The notes under the pieces are model-generated. The model saw only the letters and a program-made list of their open reading frames with translations. It had not been told where the DNA came from and did no database searches. 46,016 bases of DNA from Anaerolineaceae bacterium 4572_78 (GTDB lineage: Bacteria > Chloroflexota > Anaerolineae > 4572-78): NCBI GenBank assembly GCA_002084875.1, contig NBMH01000090.1:1-46016 (forward strand). The letters are read 5' to 3'. Each line of letters begins with the position of its first letter. Position 1 is the first letter of the stretch. The translations under genes were made by a program, and so were the position numbers. Positions 24,372-35,370 of the stretch are shown piece by piece.

Positions 24372-27319
24372 GAATAGCGTACGTCATTAATTGGATTGAC
24401 CAAAATTTCACTAATAGCTTGGATAACATGCGACAGACGCGAATCCGAATTTAGATTTGCGGTGACTTGCTGGTAGGCATGATACAAATTTTTTTCGGCA
24501 GGTTCGGTGAACAATTCAGGATTAACCATGTAGTTTTCCTTAATTTTTCGCACTATTCGGACACATCTTGCAAAGGTAGTCAAAACTGTTTCCCAATCAT
24601 TTTGCTTAACAAATTTGGTCAAATCATGACAGGCTTCTAAGGCAAGATAAGGATTATCTCCTCGTTCTGCTAAAATCGCCTTGACAACATCATGCTCAAA
24701 TCCTTTGTCAAGTAGTAGAATTTCCAGACGGCGTTGAATAAACGTACTTGTTTCTGCTAACCCTTTAGAACTAATGGTAATAGGTTGTAAAGCAGCCGAC
24801 TCTTTCAATCCAAATTCAATAGAAAAATTCAATTTCTTTTCCATTAATATGGTTACCAAACCTAAAGCTTCACGTCGTAAAGCGAAGGGGTCAGCACTAC
24901 CACTTGGTGCCAAACCAACCGCAAATAATCCAGTCAAACTATCTAAGCGATTGGCAATGCTAAGCACAATCCCGATATCACTTTCAGGAAGTTTATCGCC
25001 ACTAAAATTTGGTAGGTAATGCTCTTTAATAGCAATTGCCACTGATTCATGCTCACCTGAAAGGAGAGCATACTCATAGCCCATAATCCCTTGCAAACTG
25101 GTCATTTCAACTACCATTTCCGTCGCCAGATCAGCCTTACATAACAAAGCCGCCCTCTGTGTCGCTTTAATCCTAACTTCTGAATCCTGAATCCTAACTC
25201 CTATCTTCGGTGCCAACACCTCTAACCGTTTTGCTTTATCATGCATTGAACCCAATTTCTCTTGGAAAGTTAGCGTTTTGAGACGCGGAAGAAAATCTTC
25301 CAATTTTTTACCCGTATCTGCATTAAAGAAAAATTCGGCATCAGCATAACGAGCTTGTAAAACATGCTCATTACCCTTGCGTACACTATCTACATGGCGG
25401 TCATTCCCATTTCGCACTGCCACAAAATAAGGTAGCAAATTCCCCGCATCATCAATCACTGGAAAATAGCGTTGATGTTTTTTCATGACAGTAATCAAAA
25501 TTGGGGCAGGCAATGCTAAATAAGATTTATCATAAGAGCCGAGTATTGCCGTAGGTTGCTCGACCAAATTCGTCACTTCCGCCAGCAAATCGGCATCAAG
25601 CAATGGTTTGCCATTCACTTCAGATGTCAATGCTTGCAACTGTCCTAAGATTTTTTGGGAACGTTCTCTATAATCCAAAACAACATGGTTATCTGTCATG
25701 AGCTGACGATAGCTATCCGCATGAGGAATTTTGATTTGTGGTGAACCTTTCCCACGACTACCATAACTCATGTTGCCACTAGTAACGGCGGCGTATTCAA
25801 ATGGGATAATCTCATCGCCAAGTAATGCAACTAGCCATCGAATAGGACGACTGTATGTAATTTTTGCAACTTCTTTACCAACTTGAGCCAATGATAGCCA
25901 ACGCATGCTTTTGCCAAAAGTGATACCTTTGATTAAATCGGGCAAAGATTCGGCTAATACCTCATGAGCAGTTTTCCCTTCGACTTTTTTGATGGCATAC
26001 ATATATTCAATACCCTTGTATTCTCTCCGAATCAGATCAGCCACATCCACACCATGCCCACGTGCAAAACCCTTAGCTGCTTTAGTCGGATTTCCTTCGT
26101 TATCATAAGCAATTTTAGCAGAAGGACCTTTCAACTCTTGAGTCAAATCAGTTTGATGGGGAGCCACATTATCCACAATCACCACTTGACGGCGAGGCGT
26201 ACCACTGACATAAATATTATCATGTGTCAACCGCAGTTGTTCAAACATGTCAGGTACTGCTTTTTGCAATTGCTCAATTGTTATCAGCAAATCCCGATGT
26301 GGCAATTCCTCCGAACCAATCTCAAAGACAAAACTTGAAGCATCAACGCTTCTGTGGTCAAGACAAGAAAGGTTTTCAAAAACCTTTCTTGTCTGATCAT
26401 TCTCCTTTGCTTTGACAGAACGAGACTTTATCACTTCTGACTCCTTCAACAACGGAAATCCCATCTCTTCTCTTTGCTTGACAAACGCCTTTGCTAATTT
26501 GTGTGATTGTCGCCGCATACGTCCAAAATAATTTGCTCTTTCGGTTACGCCGATAGCACCCCGCGTGTCAAGGAGATTAAATGTATGCGAGCATTTCAAA
26601 ATGTAATCATGGGCAGGGATGACTAACCCATGTGCCAAACAGCGATTTGCTTCCTCTTCATAAAACTGGTAGGCTTTGCCTAGTCCCTCAACATCGGCAT
26701 GATTAAAGGCATATTGACAATATTCGACCTCTTGCCGATGCAGAATCTCGCTATAAGTTCGTTGTCCATCCCAATCAATTTTCCACACCGAATCAACATC
26801 CTGCAAAAACAAAGCAATCCGTTCTAAGCCATAAGTAAATTCAACACATGGCGGGTCTAAATTTAAACCGCCTGCTTGTTGAAAGTAAGTGTATTGGCTA
26901 ATTTCCATGCCATCAAGCCACACTTCCCAACCAAGCCCCCATGCTCCTAAAGATGGGCTTTCCCAGTTATCCTCTACAAAACGAATGTCATGTTCTTCGG
27001 GTTTAAGCCCTAGTGCATAAAGAGAATTGAGATACAAATCTTGGGGATTAGTTGGGTCAGGTTTGAGAATAACTTGATATTGGAAAAACATTTGCATTCG
27101 ATTCGGATTTTCCCCAAAACGACCATCATCGGGTCGAAATACAGGCTCAACATAAGCAACGTTCCATGGTTCAGGTCCAAGCACTCGCAAAGCCGTAGCA
27201 GGATTACCTGTGCCTGCTCCAACTGTTTCATGATATGGTTGTCTTATGATGCAACCTTGATTTGCCCAATAATTTTCTAATGTTATGATAATTTGTTGAA
27301 ATGATAAAGGTTTGTTCAT
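24347..27319 (-). CDS. glyQS: Fused alpha/beta glycyl-tRNA synthetase, 3' end replaced by a repeat
   Basis: This enzyme charges tRNA-Gly. The bacterial alpha2beta2-type GlyRS is here one chain. The alpha domain (about 1-285) contains [37 protein letters not shown] and [14 protein letters not shown]. The linker (about 295-330) includes a perfect family D hairpin in frame. The beta domain begins with [15 protein letters not shown] (about 330), with HD-like and anticodon-binding regions to the end. At about 710 a run of heptamer repeats encodes [15 protein letters not shown]. The last residues, YSGLFNASF and the TGA stop, are encoded by the terminal repeat of a family A element. The usual final 40-odd residues of GlyS after the VNPIN-type motif seem absent. 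It is essential if unique, so the shortened tail is presumably tolerated. Confidence 0.92.
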   Translation of the reverse strand: MNKPLSFQQIIITLENYWANQGCIIRQPYHETVGAGTGNPATALRVLGPEPWNVAYVEPVFRPDDGRFGENPNRMQMFFQYQVILKPDPTNPQDLYLNSLYALGLKPEEHDIRFVEDNWESPSLGAWGLGWEVWLDGMEISQYTYFQQAGGLNLDPPCVEFTYGLERIALFLQDVDSVWKIDWDGQRTYSEILHRQEVEYCQYAFNHADVEGLGKAYQFYEEEANRCLAHGLVIPAHDYILKCSHTFNLLDTRGAIGVTERANYFGRMRRQSHKLAKAFVKQREEMGFPLLKESEVIKSRSVKAKENDQTRKVFENLSCLDHRSVDASSFVFEIGSEELPHRDLLITIEQLQKAVPDMFEQLRLTHDNIYVSGTPRRQVVIVDNVAPHQTDLTQELKGPSAKIAYDNEGNPTKAAKGFARGHGVDVADLIRREYKGIEYMYAIKKVEGKTAHEVLAESLPDLIKGITFGKSMRWLSLAQVGKEVAKITYSRPIRWLVALLGDEIIPFEYAAVTSGNMSYGSRGKGSPQIKIPHADSYRQLMTDNHVVLDYRERSQKILGQLQALTSEVNGKPLLDADLLAEVTNLVEQPTAILGSYDKSYLALPAPILITVMKKHQRYFPVIDDAGNLLPYFVAVRNGNDRHVDSVRKGNEHVLQARYADAEFFFNADTGKKLEDFLPRLKTLTFQEKLGSMHDKAKRLEVLAPKIGVRIQDSEVRIKATQRAALLCKADLATEMVVEMTSLQGIMGYEYALLSGEHESVAIAIKEHYLPNFSGDKLPESDIGIVLSIANRLDSLTGLFAVGLAPSGSADPFALRREALGLVTILMEKKLNFSIEFGLKESAALQPITISSKGLAETSTFIQRRLEILLLDKGFEHDVVKAILAERGDNPYLALEACHDLTKFVKQNDWETVLTTFARCVRIVRKIKENYMVNPELFTEPAEKNLYHAYQQVTANLNSDSRLSHVIQAISEILVNPINDVRYSGLFNASF
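25167..25201 (-). repeat. Heptamer repeats inside glyQS
   Basis: The units TAACTTC, TGAATCC, TGAATCC and TAACTCC, preceded by a degenerate TTTAATCC, encode [12 protein letters not shown] in the beta part of GlyRS. They resemble the arrays at 9835 and 11065. Confidence 0.6.
26361..26394. repeat. Family D hairpin inside glyQS, in frame
   Basis: AGACAAGAAAGGTTTT (26361-26376) and AAAACCTTTCTTGTCT (26379-26394) form a perfect 16-bp stem with a 2-base loop. It is translated as part of [15 protein letters not shown] in the alpha-beta linker. Family C-like CTTTGACAGAACGAGACTTT follows at about 26407. Confidence 0.88.
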
Positions 27320-27420
27320 ACGATTCCTAATTTAATTTTTAAAATAATTATATTTTACATGTAAAGCGGATTTTTGGGAAAATTGAAGATTAAAGTTCAG
27401 AATTGAAATGAACCCCAAAG

Positions 27421-27665
27421 TCGAGGTAACCGTTCATCCCACACCCACACTCTCCCCTTGCCCCTCTCCCTCTGCCCCTCTCCCTCTGGGAGAGGGGAAT
27501 CTTTAGGCTTGTTTAATGCTAAAACAAAAAACATGGCTTGGGATATTTTTCGACATGATTTTCAATCACGTGGTCGCACAATGGAGCGAAAAAGCTTGCT
27601 TTTTCATGTCAAAGCGAGTTTTGAACAGCCCTAGTCGGAGGTGGAGGTCTACTGACGGGAGGGAA
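27421..27665. repeat. Composite: family B element split by family A
   Basis: Left half about 27424-27504 (GAGGTAACCGTTCATCCCAC, then CCCCTCTCCCTCTGGGAGAG). Right half about 27633-27665 (GGAGGTGGAGGTCTACTGAC). Between them is the family A copy 27505-27632. This fills most of the 466-base gap upstream of the GT39 gene. Confidence 0.65.
27505..27632. mobile_element. MITE-like element, family A, degenerate copy
   Basis: The ends AGGCTTGTTTAATGCTA (27505-27521) and TTTTGAACAGCCCT (27619-27632) are diverged family A terminal repeats. The internal AAAAAGCTTGCTTTTTCATG resembles the other copies. 128 bp, non-coding. Confidence 0.55.
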
Positions 27666-27670
27666 TATAA

Positions 27671-27699
27671 TTGCCAATTTTATTCAAATGTGCTATAAT
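27671..27699 (+). promoter_or_regulatory. Promoter of the GT39 gene
   Basis: TTGCCA (27671-27676), a 17-base spacer and TATAAT (27694-27699). The predicted transcript begins near 27706, so its whole leader is the repeat at 27706-27775. Confidence 0.6.
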
Positions 27700-27705
27700 T
27701 TGCAA

Positions 27706-27775
27706 TTGTTCACCCCTACTCCGTTGGAGAGGAATATTACTCCTCGTAGGGGAATGACTGGAGTTGGGGGCGGGA
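27706..27775 (+). repeat. Family B-like palindrome forming the GT39 leader
   Basis: CACCCCTACTCCGTTGGAGA and GGAATATTACTCCTCGTAGG with GGAATGACTGGAGTTGGGGG give nested inverted repeats (CCCCTAC.../GTAGGGG, CTCC/GGAG). The first codon of the gene follows at 27786. Confidence 0.6.
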
Positions 27776-27785
27776 AATCTCAAAT

Positions 27786-29000
27786 ATGAAAAAATCAATC
27801 TCAAACCAAGCGGTAACCGAATTGATAACGCCAAGCGACAAATCATCATCAATTCTAGCAAAATTAGCTAATATCACCATTCCGAGTTGGTTATATTCAG
27901 TCATCATTTTTGTTGCTATCTTGATACCCCGTACCACAACTTTGGCAACTTTTCTGACTGCTGACGAAGATGACCAACTTGATTTTGCTCGCCGATTTTT
28001 AGAGTCTGTTTTGCAACTCGATTGGGCGGGAGCGTTGGTAATAGGCTATCCGGGTGTACCAACCATGGGAGTGGGAGCAATGGGCTTATGGCTACGTTAT
28101 CAAGCACATGCCTTAGACTGGTTAATTTTGCCTCATGCCGATGCCAACCTAAATCTCACCTTGACAAATGTCCTTCATTATCCATTGGAATACATTGAGG
28201 CAGTTCGCTTACCAATGGCATTGATGTCTGCCATGGTTATTTTCTTAATATTCATTTTTCTACGCCGCCTACTCAATGAAAAAATTGCTTTCATTGCCAG
28301 CCTTGTGATAGCTTTTGACCCATTTATGTTAGCTCATTCTCGTATCTTGCATGTGGATGGCCCCCTCGCTTATTTTATGTTTGCCGCATTTATTGCCTTT
28401 ATTCTTTATTTGGATAATGGGGAATGGCGATGGCTTATTTTATCTGGGATTTTAGGAGGATTAGCCGCATTAAGCAAAACACCTGCTTTAGTATTGGGTC
28501 CGATTTTAGTAACAACGGGATTGTTGTATATCATTTTTCCACATGCTGGGGTTACACGTTGGTCGCAATCAAAACGATTAATTTATGCACTTGTAGTTTG
28601 GGGATGTATTGCTGGACTAGCATTTTTTGCCATGTGGCCTTCCATGTGGGCAAGACCAATGTTTGCCTTAGAATGGCTATACAAAAATTTGGTCAGCATT
28701 GCTCAATTCGAAAGCCATCCGACCAGTGGTGTATTTTGGGGCTACTTCGGCAGTGATAGAAATCCATTTTATTATGCAATTGTTTTCCCATTTCATTTGA
28801 CCCTATTCAGCACTATTGGCATGCTAATTGGTTTGATAGGTATTATTATTGGCTGTGGCAATCGTTGGCGACAGACTGACAGTTTTGTAAATCGTCATTT
28901 GCCTCTTATGTTTAGTTTGGTAGCCTATATTTGTTTGGTCATAATTCCATTTTCTTACATTCCCCGTCGAGGAGACCGCTATATTTTACCCGTTTACTAA
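27786..29000 (+). pseudogene. N-terminal part of a GT39-like glycosyltransferase, stopped early
   Basis: A polytopic membrane enzyme of the ArnT/PMT (GT39) type, transferring a sugar from a polyprenyl-phosphate donor on the outer face of the membrane. About nine hydrophobic segments are present. The catalytic-loop acidic pair appears as FLTADEDDQLDFARRF near residue 60, and SRILHVDGPLAYFMF near 185 is typical. The frame runs into TAA at 28998-29000 after RYILPVY. The same frame then stays open for 1815 bases to 30815, so a single stop separates the two parts. The transmembrane helix expected after YILPVY is missing, suggesting a deletion whose junction makes the stop. The fragment includes the active site but lacks the last helices. 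Confidence 0.78.
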
Positions 29001-29087
29001 GGACAGTTAATAAAACCCAAAATTGCCGAGTCATACAACTTACGAAAACATGCACATCCTTTTACTTACGCTAGACAAACGCTACGA

Positions 29088-30815
29088 TTGATTAGCTATG
29101 CTACCTTTCATCGCCTTGCCCATCCTGTAGTATTGCTATTGATAGTATTAGTGCAAATTGGTTTTATTGTACAATATCATCCTTACTATCTCAGTTATTT
29201 CAATCCCTTGATGGGGGGACATTACACTGCCCCATATCTGGTCAATATCGGTTGGGGAGAGGGACTAGATGAGGCTGCTCGATATCTAAACCGAAAGCAA
29301 AACGCCGAAGGCATGATTGTTACATCATGGTATAGTTGGCAATTTTCATCTTATTTTAATGGGCAAACGATAGACCTATCCGACAACTTCCCTGCTTATG
29401 GTGCTGATTACACCGTTTTCTACATCAATCAATTACAACGTGGTTTTCCAAGCCGAGAGTTGCTGACATATTTCAACGACCGCATCCCTGAAAAAGTGAT
29501 TAATGTTAATGGCATTGATTATGCTTGGATTTATCAAGGTCCGATTACAGGCGAAAAGATAAACGGGGACATGACATATCAACTCAATCATCCTTTTGGT
29601 AAAACCATCAATCTTATGGGCATTGACCTACCACAAACAACATTTGTTGCCGACATGCCTGACAAGGCAATTACTCTTTACTGGCAAGTCATTTCATTCG
29701 TACCAGGTGATTACAATGTTTCGATTCGAGTGGTAGATGAATTTGGGGTTATTTGGGGACAAGTTGACCGCCTACCGATTGGTGGATTGTTTCGTACTAA
29801 TCAATGGCTACCAGGACATATCATTCGTGATGAATACAAACTAAATCTAGACCCTGCTATTCCACCTGGTAAATACACCTTTGATATTTTGATGTACGAT
29901 TTTGAGACAGAAGAAATTTTTGAGCAAGTTCAATCAGTTGGTAGCATCACCGTCACACCACCTGAAACACCACTTGATTTGGATACATTCCACAGCTTAT
30001 TACCGCATACACAGCAAACAGAACTCATGCCGAATTTATCGCTAATTGGGCATGACTTTGAGCCGACATCGGTTTTAGTAGGACAAAAGGAACGATTTAA
30101 ACTGTATTGGTATGCCGATAAAAAACTGTCTCGTGACCATAACTTTTACTTGGTAGCACAACACACATCAGGTTTGCAATTACCCTTATTTATTCAGCCT
30201 GTCGGTTCCAAAAAATATCCAACTAGCCAATGGCAGGCAAAACACATTTTAGCAGTGGCACATTATTTTGCCTTTCCGTTTGATGCTCCCGAAGGAGATT
30301 ACACTTTATCAATACGAGGTGATACATCATTATCAGCTGGCGAGCCAATTTGTCAAGCAGAACTTGGAAAAATTACAGTACTAGGTCCACCAAGTACCAT
30401 TGACTTGACCGAATTACCCCAAATCGAACCGTTCACAGCTCAACTTGGTGACGAAGTGCGGTTAATAGGCTATCAATTGAAAAAGACCGCAATTGGGATT
30501 GATTTGCAACTTTACTGGCAAAGCATCTGGACTCCGAGTGATGATTTTAAGGTATTTGTCCATGTGTCCGACGAAAACGAAAATATAGTCGCTCAAGAGG
30601 ATAGCATACCAGTAGGCGGCACACGTCCCACCACTAGCTGGTTTCCCGCCGAAGTTCTAGCTGACCGCTATTTTGTCTCCGCCCCGCCAGGTGAATATAC
30701 GATATGGATTGGCATGTACAGTCCCATTGATGGACAACGTTTGCCGATTGTTAATAGTTCGGGTTCTGTTTCACAAAATCGGATACAATTGGCTAGGATT
30801 CGGATAGGGAAGTAG
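29088..30815 (+). pseudogene. C-terminal part of the GT39-like protein, with repeated beta domains
   Basis: In frame with the preceding fragment; the open frame actually resumes at 29001, and TTG 29088 is only a nominal start. It has one transmembrane segment (VVLLLIVLVQIGFIVQYHP), then a soluble region with YLSYFNPLMGG and IGWGEGLDEAARYLN, standard for GT39 relatives of Anaerolineae. After about residue 160 come three similar beta-sandwich-like repeats of about 120-130 residues, each with an LYWQ/LYWY strand and PPG(K/E)YT(F/I) near its end (LYWQVISFVPGDYNV, LYWYADKKLS, LYWQSIWTPSDDF). Their role is unknown, possibly carbohydrate contact. Without the N-terminal half it cannot catalyse. Read-through of the TAA is an untested alternative. 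Confidence 0.75.
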
Positions 30816-30862
30816 GTTGTGCAAACTTCAACCTACTAATTATAACACTGGAGGTATTACCA

Positions 30863-32830
30863 ATGGACGAAAATTATTTTTTACATCAAGCAAAGGAAAA
30901 ATCCAAAATAGCCGCTCGGGCAAAATCAGATTTTCTAGCTACGATAAGCCATGAATTTCGCACTCCCATGAATGGTGTAATTGGCATGACCAGTTTACTT
31001 TTAGAAACATCGCTAACATCTGAACAACATGAATTTGTTGAGACCATCCGCATTAGTGCTGAAAGTTTATTGACTGTCATTAACGATATCCTTGATTTCT
31101 CCAAAATCGAATCAGGGGATATGAGTTTAGAAAATTATCCTTATGAATTACGAGACTGCATTGAGGAAACTCTTTGTTTAGTTGCTATGAAAGCCGCTAA
31201 AAAAAAGATTGAGTTGCTATACATGATTGATTCAAACGTCCCTGATATGATTGTTGGTGATACTACACGCATGCAACAAATTCTAGTAAACCTCATTGAT
31301 AATGCCATAAAATTTACAGAAAAGGGGTACGTATTTGTTGAAGCAACACTATTTTCCTCTCAAGAAAATACAATTGATATTTTATTTACAGTACAAGATA
31401 CAGGTTCTGGTATCCCTGTTAATAAAATGGATAGTTTGTTTGAACCGTTTTGGCAAGTGGATACATCGGTTAGTCGTAAGCATGAAGGAAAAGGGTTAGG
31501 TTTGGCTATTTCAAATAATTTGTCTCACATGATGGGCGGAACAATGTGGGCTGAAAGCACAGAAGGAGAAGGCTCAACTTTTTATTTCACTATCCGAACA
31601 GAACATATTGCATCCAAAAAGAAAGATGATTTACCTTCTGACTTTGCCATTATACAAGGTAAACATGTTTTGATTATAGATGGCACTCAAATTAATCTGA
31701 AAGTATTGATGACTCAATGTCAACGGTGGGGAATGTTGCCTTATATTAGCACTTCACCTGAAGAAGCTATCAGTTGGATTAAGCGTGGTGATAAGTTTGA
31801 TGTAATTATTTTGGACATGGGCTTGCTTCAAAAAAACGGTTACGAATTGGCACGAGACATTCACAAACTATATCCCAAATTACCGTTAATTTTACTTGAC
31901 TTTGCTCAAAAGATTGGCGGAAAATTAAAGAATGAGTACAAGCACTTATTTATGGCTCAATTAACAAAGCCGATTAGACAGTCTCAGCTATATGAAACAT
32001 TGACCGAAGCCTTAACAAAACATGTCCACACGCCAACGGTTTCTGAAATTAAACCTGCTAAACAAGAAAAGTTAGCCGATAGATTACCTTTGCGAATTTT
32101 GTTGGCTGAAGACAATATTATCAACCAACAATTGACAATATATGTTTTTCGGAAAATGGGATATGTGATAGACATAGCGGCAAATGGTTTGGAAGTATTG
32201 GAAGCACTGCAACGCCAAAACTACGATGTGGTTTTTATGGACATTCAAATGCCCGAAATGGATGGTATTGAGGCAACACATCGTATCATGACGGAGTGGT
32301 CACCCGAAGAACGACCAAAAATTATTGCTATGACCGCTTATGATTTTGAAGGATACCGCGAAAAATACCTAGCATTAGGCATGGATGATTATATTGCAAA
32401 ACCAATTCGACTAAAGAAGGTGCGAACTATTTTTGAAAAATGGGAGAAAATGACAGGCTTGTTGCAAACTCAAGACAGTAAAATTAAAGTGCAGGATACA
32501 ATTTTAGATGAAGAAGTCATCACAAAATTAACCACCGACCCCGCTTTTTTCTCAGAATTAGTGTATGATTTTGTTAGTGAAGGCTCAACCTTAATTTATC
32601 AAATTAATTTTGCCATTCAAAGACAAAATGTAAACTCAATGCGAAAGCATGCTCACAACTTGAAAAGCATTTGCTTAGGTTTAGGGGCAACGCACATGGC
32701 TAGTATCTGTCAGGAACTAGAACTGAAAAAAGAATATGATGATTTGGTCGCAATCGAAACATTAAAACGCTCATTGGAAGTAGCCTACATGCAAACTGTA
32801 CAGGTTTTAAAGCGAAAGAAGCAATTATGA
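30863..32830 (+). CDS. Hybrid histidine kinase (HisKA-HATPase-REC-REC-Hpt), no sensor domain
   Basis: A cytoplasmic phosphorelay protein. HisKA carries phospho-acceptor His30 in [18 protein letters not shown]. The HATPase has N box [14 protein letters not shown]1 DTGSGIP and G2 GKGLGLAIS. The first receiver (about 270-390) keeps Asp in VIILDMGL and Lys in TKPI, but its acidic pair is reduced (LIIDGTQ). The canonical second receiver (about 412-530) has Asp about 459 in [13 protein letters not shown]. The C-terminal Hpt has His about 596 in [12 protein letters not shown] 30863 is supported by GGAGG about 8 bases upstream. There is no input domain, TM or coiled-coil sensor. It must be recruited to a partner or be an N-terminally lost form. 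It lies 47 bases after the broken GT39 gene. No response-regulator gene is adjacent. Confidence 0.9.
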   Translation: MDENYFLHQAKEKSKIAARAKSDFLATISHEFRTPMNGVIGMTSLLLETSLTSEQHEFVETIRISAESLLTVINDILDFSKIESGDMSLENYPYELRDCIEETLCLVAMKAAKKKIELLYMIDSNVPDMIVGDTTRMQQILVNLIDNAIKFTEKGYVFVEATLFSSQENTIDILFTVQDTGSGIPVNKMDSLFEPFWQVDTSVSRKHEGKGLGLAISNNLSHMMGGTMWAESTEGEGSTFYFTIRTEHIASKKKDDLPSDFAIIQGKHVLIIDGTQINLKVLMTQCQRWGMLPYISTSPEEAISWIKRGDKFDVIILDMGLLQKNGYELARDIHKLYPKLPLILLDFAQKIGGKLKNEYKHLFMAQLTKPIRQSQLYETLTEALTKHVHTPTVSEIKPAKQEKLADRLPLRILLAEDNIINQQLTIYVFRKMGYVIDIAANGLEVLEALQRQNYDVVFMDIQMPEMDGIEATHRIMTEWSPEERPKIIAMTAYDFEGYREKYLALGMDDYIAKPIRLKKVRTIFEKWEKMTGLLQTQDSKIKVQDTILDEEVITKLTTDPAFFSELVYDFVSEGSTLIYQINFAIQRQNVNSMRKHAHNLKSICLGLGATHMASICQELELKKEYDDLVAIETLKRSLEVAYMQTVQVLKRKKQL

Positions 32831-32847
32831 ATGTCCCACTCACACGA

Positions 32848-32946
32848 GGTAACCGTTCTTCACCCCACCCCTAACCCCTCCCCCACAGGGAGAGGGGAAT
32901 CTTACTTCCCTTCTCCTCGTATGGGAAGGGGGTTGGGGTTACTAAC
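32848..32946. repeat. Family B element, nearly complete and uninterrupted
   Basis: GAGGTAACCGTTCTTCACCC, CCCCTCCCCCACAGGGAGAG, CTTCCCTTCTCCTCGTATGG and GGGGGTTGGGGTTACTAAC. This copy has no family A insertion and so shows the probable ancestral B structure. It lies between the kinase and tRNA-Gly. Confidence 0.75.
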
Positions 32947-32957
32947 AAGAAATCGAA

Positions 32958-33029
32958 AGCGGGTAGTCGGACTCGAACCGACGACATCAACCTTGGGAAG
33001 GTTGCGTTCTACCACTGAACTATACCCGC
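32958..33029 (-). tRNA. tRNA-Gly (anticodon CCC)
   Basis: A full cloverleaf is seen on the minus strand. The acceptor stem GCGGGTA/TACCCGC is perfect (7 bp). The D arm has GTTC/GAAC. The anticodon stem is CAACC/GGTTG with loop TTCCCAA, giving anticodon CCC. The T arm is GTCGG-TTCGAGT-CCGAC. The discriminator base is T, as expected for glycine. No CCA is encoded. It lies between a family B repeat and the MCP gene. Confidence 0.96.
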
Positions 33030-33049
33030 TCAAATCTGTAACTATAATA

Positions 33050-33078
33050 AGTTTACCATAACTTTTTTATCTTGGCAA
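33050..33078 (-). promoter_or_regulatory. Candidate tRNA-Gly promoter
   Basis: On the minus strand TTGCCA (33078-33073), 17 bases and TAAACT (33055-33050), ending about 20 bases before the tRNA 5' end. The -10 is weak (4 of 6). Confidence 0.35.
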
Positions 33079-33079
33079 A

Positions 33080-35368
33080 TTATCTTAACTTAAATTGGGC
33101 AACAAGCCCTTGCAATACTTCTGCCATGTAGCTAAGTGTTTGAGCAGAGTTACTCACTTCATCAACTTGGGTAGACATTTCTTCTGTAGCAGCACTTATA
33201 TTTTTGACAGAATCGCTACTTTCCTCACTAACTTTGGCAATCCGTTCAATGGCAAACATGACTTTAGTTGAGCTTGCTTCCATTTCCTGTGTCAGAGCGG
33301 TATTTTCCTGCACCACAGATGAAACCGTTACCATTGAATTGAGTAGATTCTTTGATGATTCACTCATTACTTGAGCCGATTCAGCAATATCCTTGACTTG
33401 CTGATTAACTGTTTCTACTGCCAACACAATTTGATTAAGCGATTGTTCTGCGTTATTGGCATGAACAACACCCGTTTTAACTTCCTCCATTCCTTCGTTC
33501 ATTGCAGCGACTGCTTCGGTGATAGTGTGTTGAATATTTCGGATTAAGCTGGAAACTTCTTGGGTAGCATTGGCAGAATTTTCGGCTAATTTTCGTACAT
33601 GGTCGGCAACTACGCCAAATCCCTTGCCATGTTCTCCTGCACGCGAGGCTTCGATGGCGGCATTGAGGGCTAACAAGTTGGTCTGAGTGGCAAATTCATC
33701 AATCGTTTTGACAACACTTCCGATTTGTTGTGACCACTCCGCCATTTCTTTGACTTTTTCAGACGAAGAACCAACTTTATACCGAATCTGCTCCATGCTT
33801 CTAATAGCCTTTTCAACCGTTTGCATTCCTGTCCGAGCCATACCAGTCGCTTCAACTGCTACTTCGGCACCTTCCTGAGCATTGATAGCCACTTGTTCAA
33901 TATCAATGGTAATTTGATTGGTAATATTTAGCGATGAGCCGATGGATGTCGCTTGGTCTTGGGCTCCCATAGATACATGCTCAATTGCATTTGATACTTG
34001 TCCAACTTCTGCGGTAGCTTGGGCTATACTTTCAACCTGTTGGGTCATGCCGACCGCAATTTCATAGATGGCATTGGTTACTTGACCAGCTGCCTCTCCT
34101 GCATGATTAGCGGTTATTGCTAAGTCATTTGATGTTCTACCAACCTTAACTGCATCCTCAGCCACTTTATCTACGAGTTTACCTAAGTTTATCATCGTTT
34201 GTTCAAACGATTCACTTGAATCATGCAATTTTCGAACCATTTGATTAAAAAGATGTCCCATCTGACCTAGCTCATCCTCTGACTCAATCTGAACGGGTTG
34301 AGCAGATACCATGAACTTCCCCGTCAAATCTCCCTTTGCCAACTGTTGTAAGACATGACTTAACTCGTCTAAATCCTTAGAGGCAATCGTTGAAATTAGC
34401 TCGGTTACAGACAATAAACGTTGACTAATTGAATTTGACAGATAAAGGGCAATAAGCAATCCGACAATCACAGCAATTGAACTAACCAAAACAACTGCTT
34501 GCATTACGAATTGGGTCGTTTCCTGTATTTTATTTTGGGTCGATTCTTTATTATCCTTGACAATTGTGTAGGTTTGTTCTATGAGCAGAATTGTCTCATT
34601 CACCATTTCATTGCGGGCTTTCACTCTCATGACAATCTGTTCATCGGTTTGCACGAATGTGTCAAAAGATATTTGGTAATCATCAATAAATTTAATCAAT
34701 TGTTCTTTTTCTATTTGAGATATATTGCTTGCTTGCACACCTTTTTTGAATTGATTTACTTCTTCATGCAAACGTTCAACATACACGGTATCATTACGCA
34801 ACAAGTAATCTTTTTCATGACGGCGTATCATTAACATACCAATCATTAGGTCTTTCAGTTTTTTTTCGTTGATAGCATCCTCAACATTATGAACTTTCTG
34901 GCGAAATTGCCCCTCTAAACCTACATCAACATGCCCACGTTTTTCGACTAATGTTACCATAATGAGAAAAGCATTTTCATACTCGGCAACAGCCGTATCA
35001 ATCTTTTTCACCTGTACTATAATTTCTTCGCTGGTTTCCAGACTCTCAATTTCCTTTATATTTTCATGGATAGTTGCCACATGCGTTTGTAACTTGTTCA
35101 CATATTGCTTGTGGGCAACTTCAAAACCAAGTGTTTTATAATAAGTATGATAATCTTTTTCCGCCCGTTGTGCCATTAAAATAGCATTGCCGCTTTCCAT
35201 GATAAATTCAGCAATACGTGTGTCATCTACAAGTTTATCAACATCTTTTCTTGTCATGTACTGACTGACAAAGGAAATAGTACCAACAATAAGTGTCAGA
35301 ATGATAATAAACAAAAACGGTCCAATTATTTTATCTCGTATCTTAATGTTATGAAACCAGTTAAGCAC
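33080..35368 (-). CDS. Methyl-accepting chemotaxis protein with helical sensor domain
   Basis: A transmembrane chemoreceptor. TM1 lies at about 14-36 (IIGPFLFIIILTLIVGTISF). A long all-helical periplasmic region at about 40-285 resembles helical-bimodular (HBM) sensors (two FRQKV/KDYLLRN-like halves). TM2 lies at about 290-312. HAMP follows, then the cytoplasmic coiled-coil signalling domain with the hairpin tip TNLLALNAAIEASRAGEHGK and GFGVVADHVRKLAENS near residues 565-600. The family's usual AARAGE is ASRAGE here. The start is GTG, with GGGAG 8 bases upstream lying inside the last codons of csm5, whose stop is two bases away. It therefore appears to be the last gene of the csm operon. No other chemotaxis gene is in the window. 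Confidence 0.9.
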   Translation of the reverse strand: MLNWFHNIKIRDKIIGPFLFIIILTLIVGTISFVSQYMTRKDVDKLVDDTRIAEFIMESGNAILMAQRAEKDYHTYYKTLGFEVAHKQYVNKLQTHVATIHENIKEIESLETSEEIIVQVKKIDTAVAEYENAFLIMVTLVEKRGHVDVGLEGQFRQKVHNVEDAINEKKLKDLMIGMLMIRRHEKDYLLRNDTVYVERLHEEVNQFKKGVQASNISQIEKEQLIKFIDDYQISFDTFVQTDEQIVMRVKARNEMVNETILLIEQTYTIVKDNKESTQNKIQETTQFVMQAVVLVSSIAVIVGLLIALYLSNSISQRLLSVTELISTIASKDLDELSHVLQQLAKGDLTGKFMVSAQPVQIESEDELGQMGHLFNQMVRKLHDSSESFEQTMINLGKLVDKVAEDAVKVGRTSNDLAITANHAGEAAGQVTNAIYEIAVGMTQQVESIAQATAEVGQVSNAIEHVSMGAQDQATSIGSSLNITNQITIDIEQVAINAQEGAEVAVEATGMARTGMQTVEKAIRSMEQIRYKVGSSSEKVKEMAEWSQQIGSVVKTIDEFATQTNLLALNAAIEASRAGEHGKGFGVVADHVRKLAENSANATQEVSSLIRNIQHTITEAVAAMNEGMEEVKTGVVHANNAEQSLNQIVLAVETVNQQVKDIAESAQVMSESSKNLLNSMVTVSSVVQENTALTQEMEASSTKVMFAIERIAKVSEESSDSVKNISAATEEMSTQVDEVSNSAQTLSYMAEVLQGLVAQFKLR

Positions 35369-35370
35369 TT

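Noticed and set aside
32831-33061. 76-codon plus-strand frame containing VGLEPTTSTLGRLRSTTELYP
   Set aside because: This is translated repeat plus antisense of tRNA-Gly, a well-known spurious protein from antisense tRNA.
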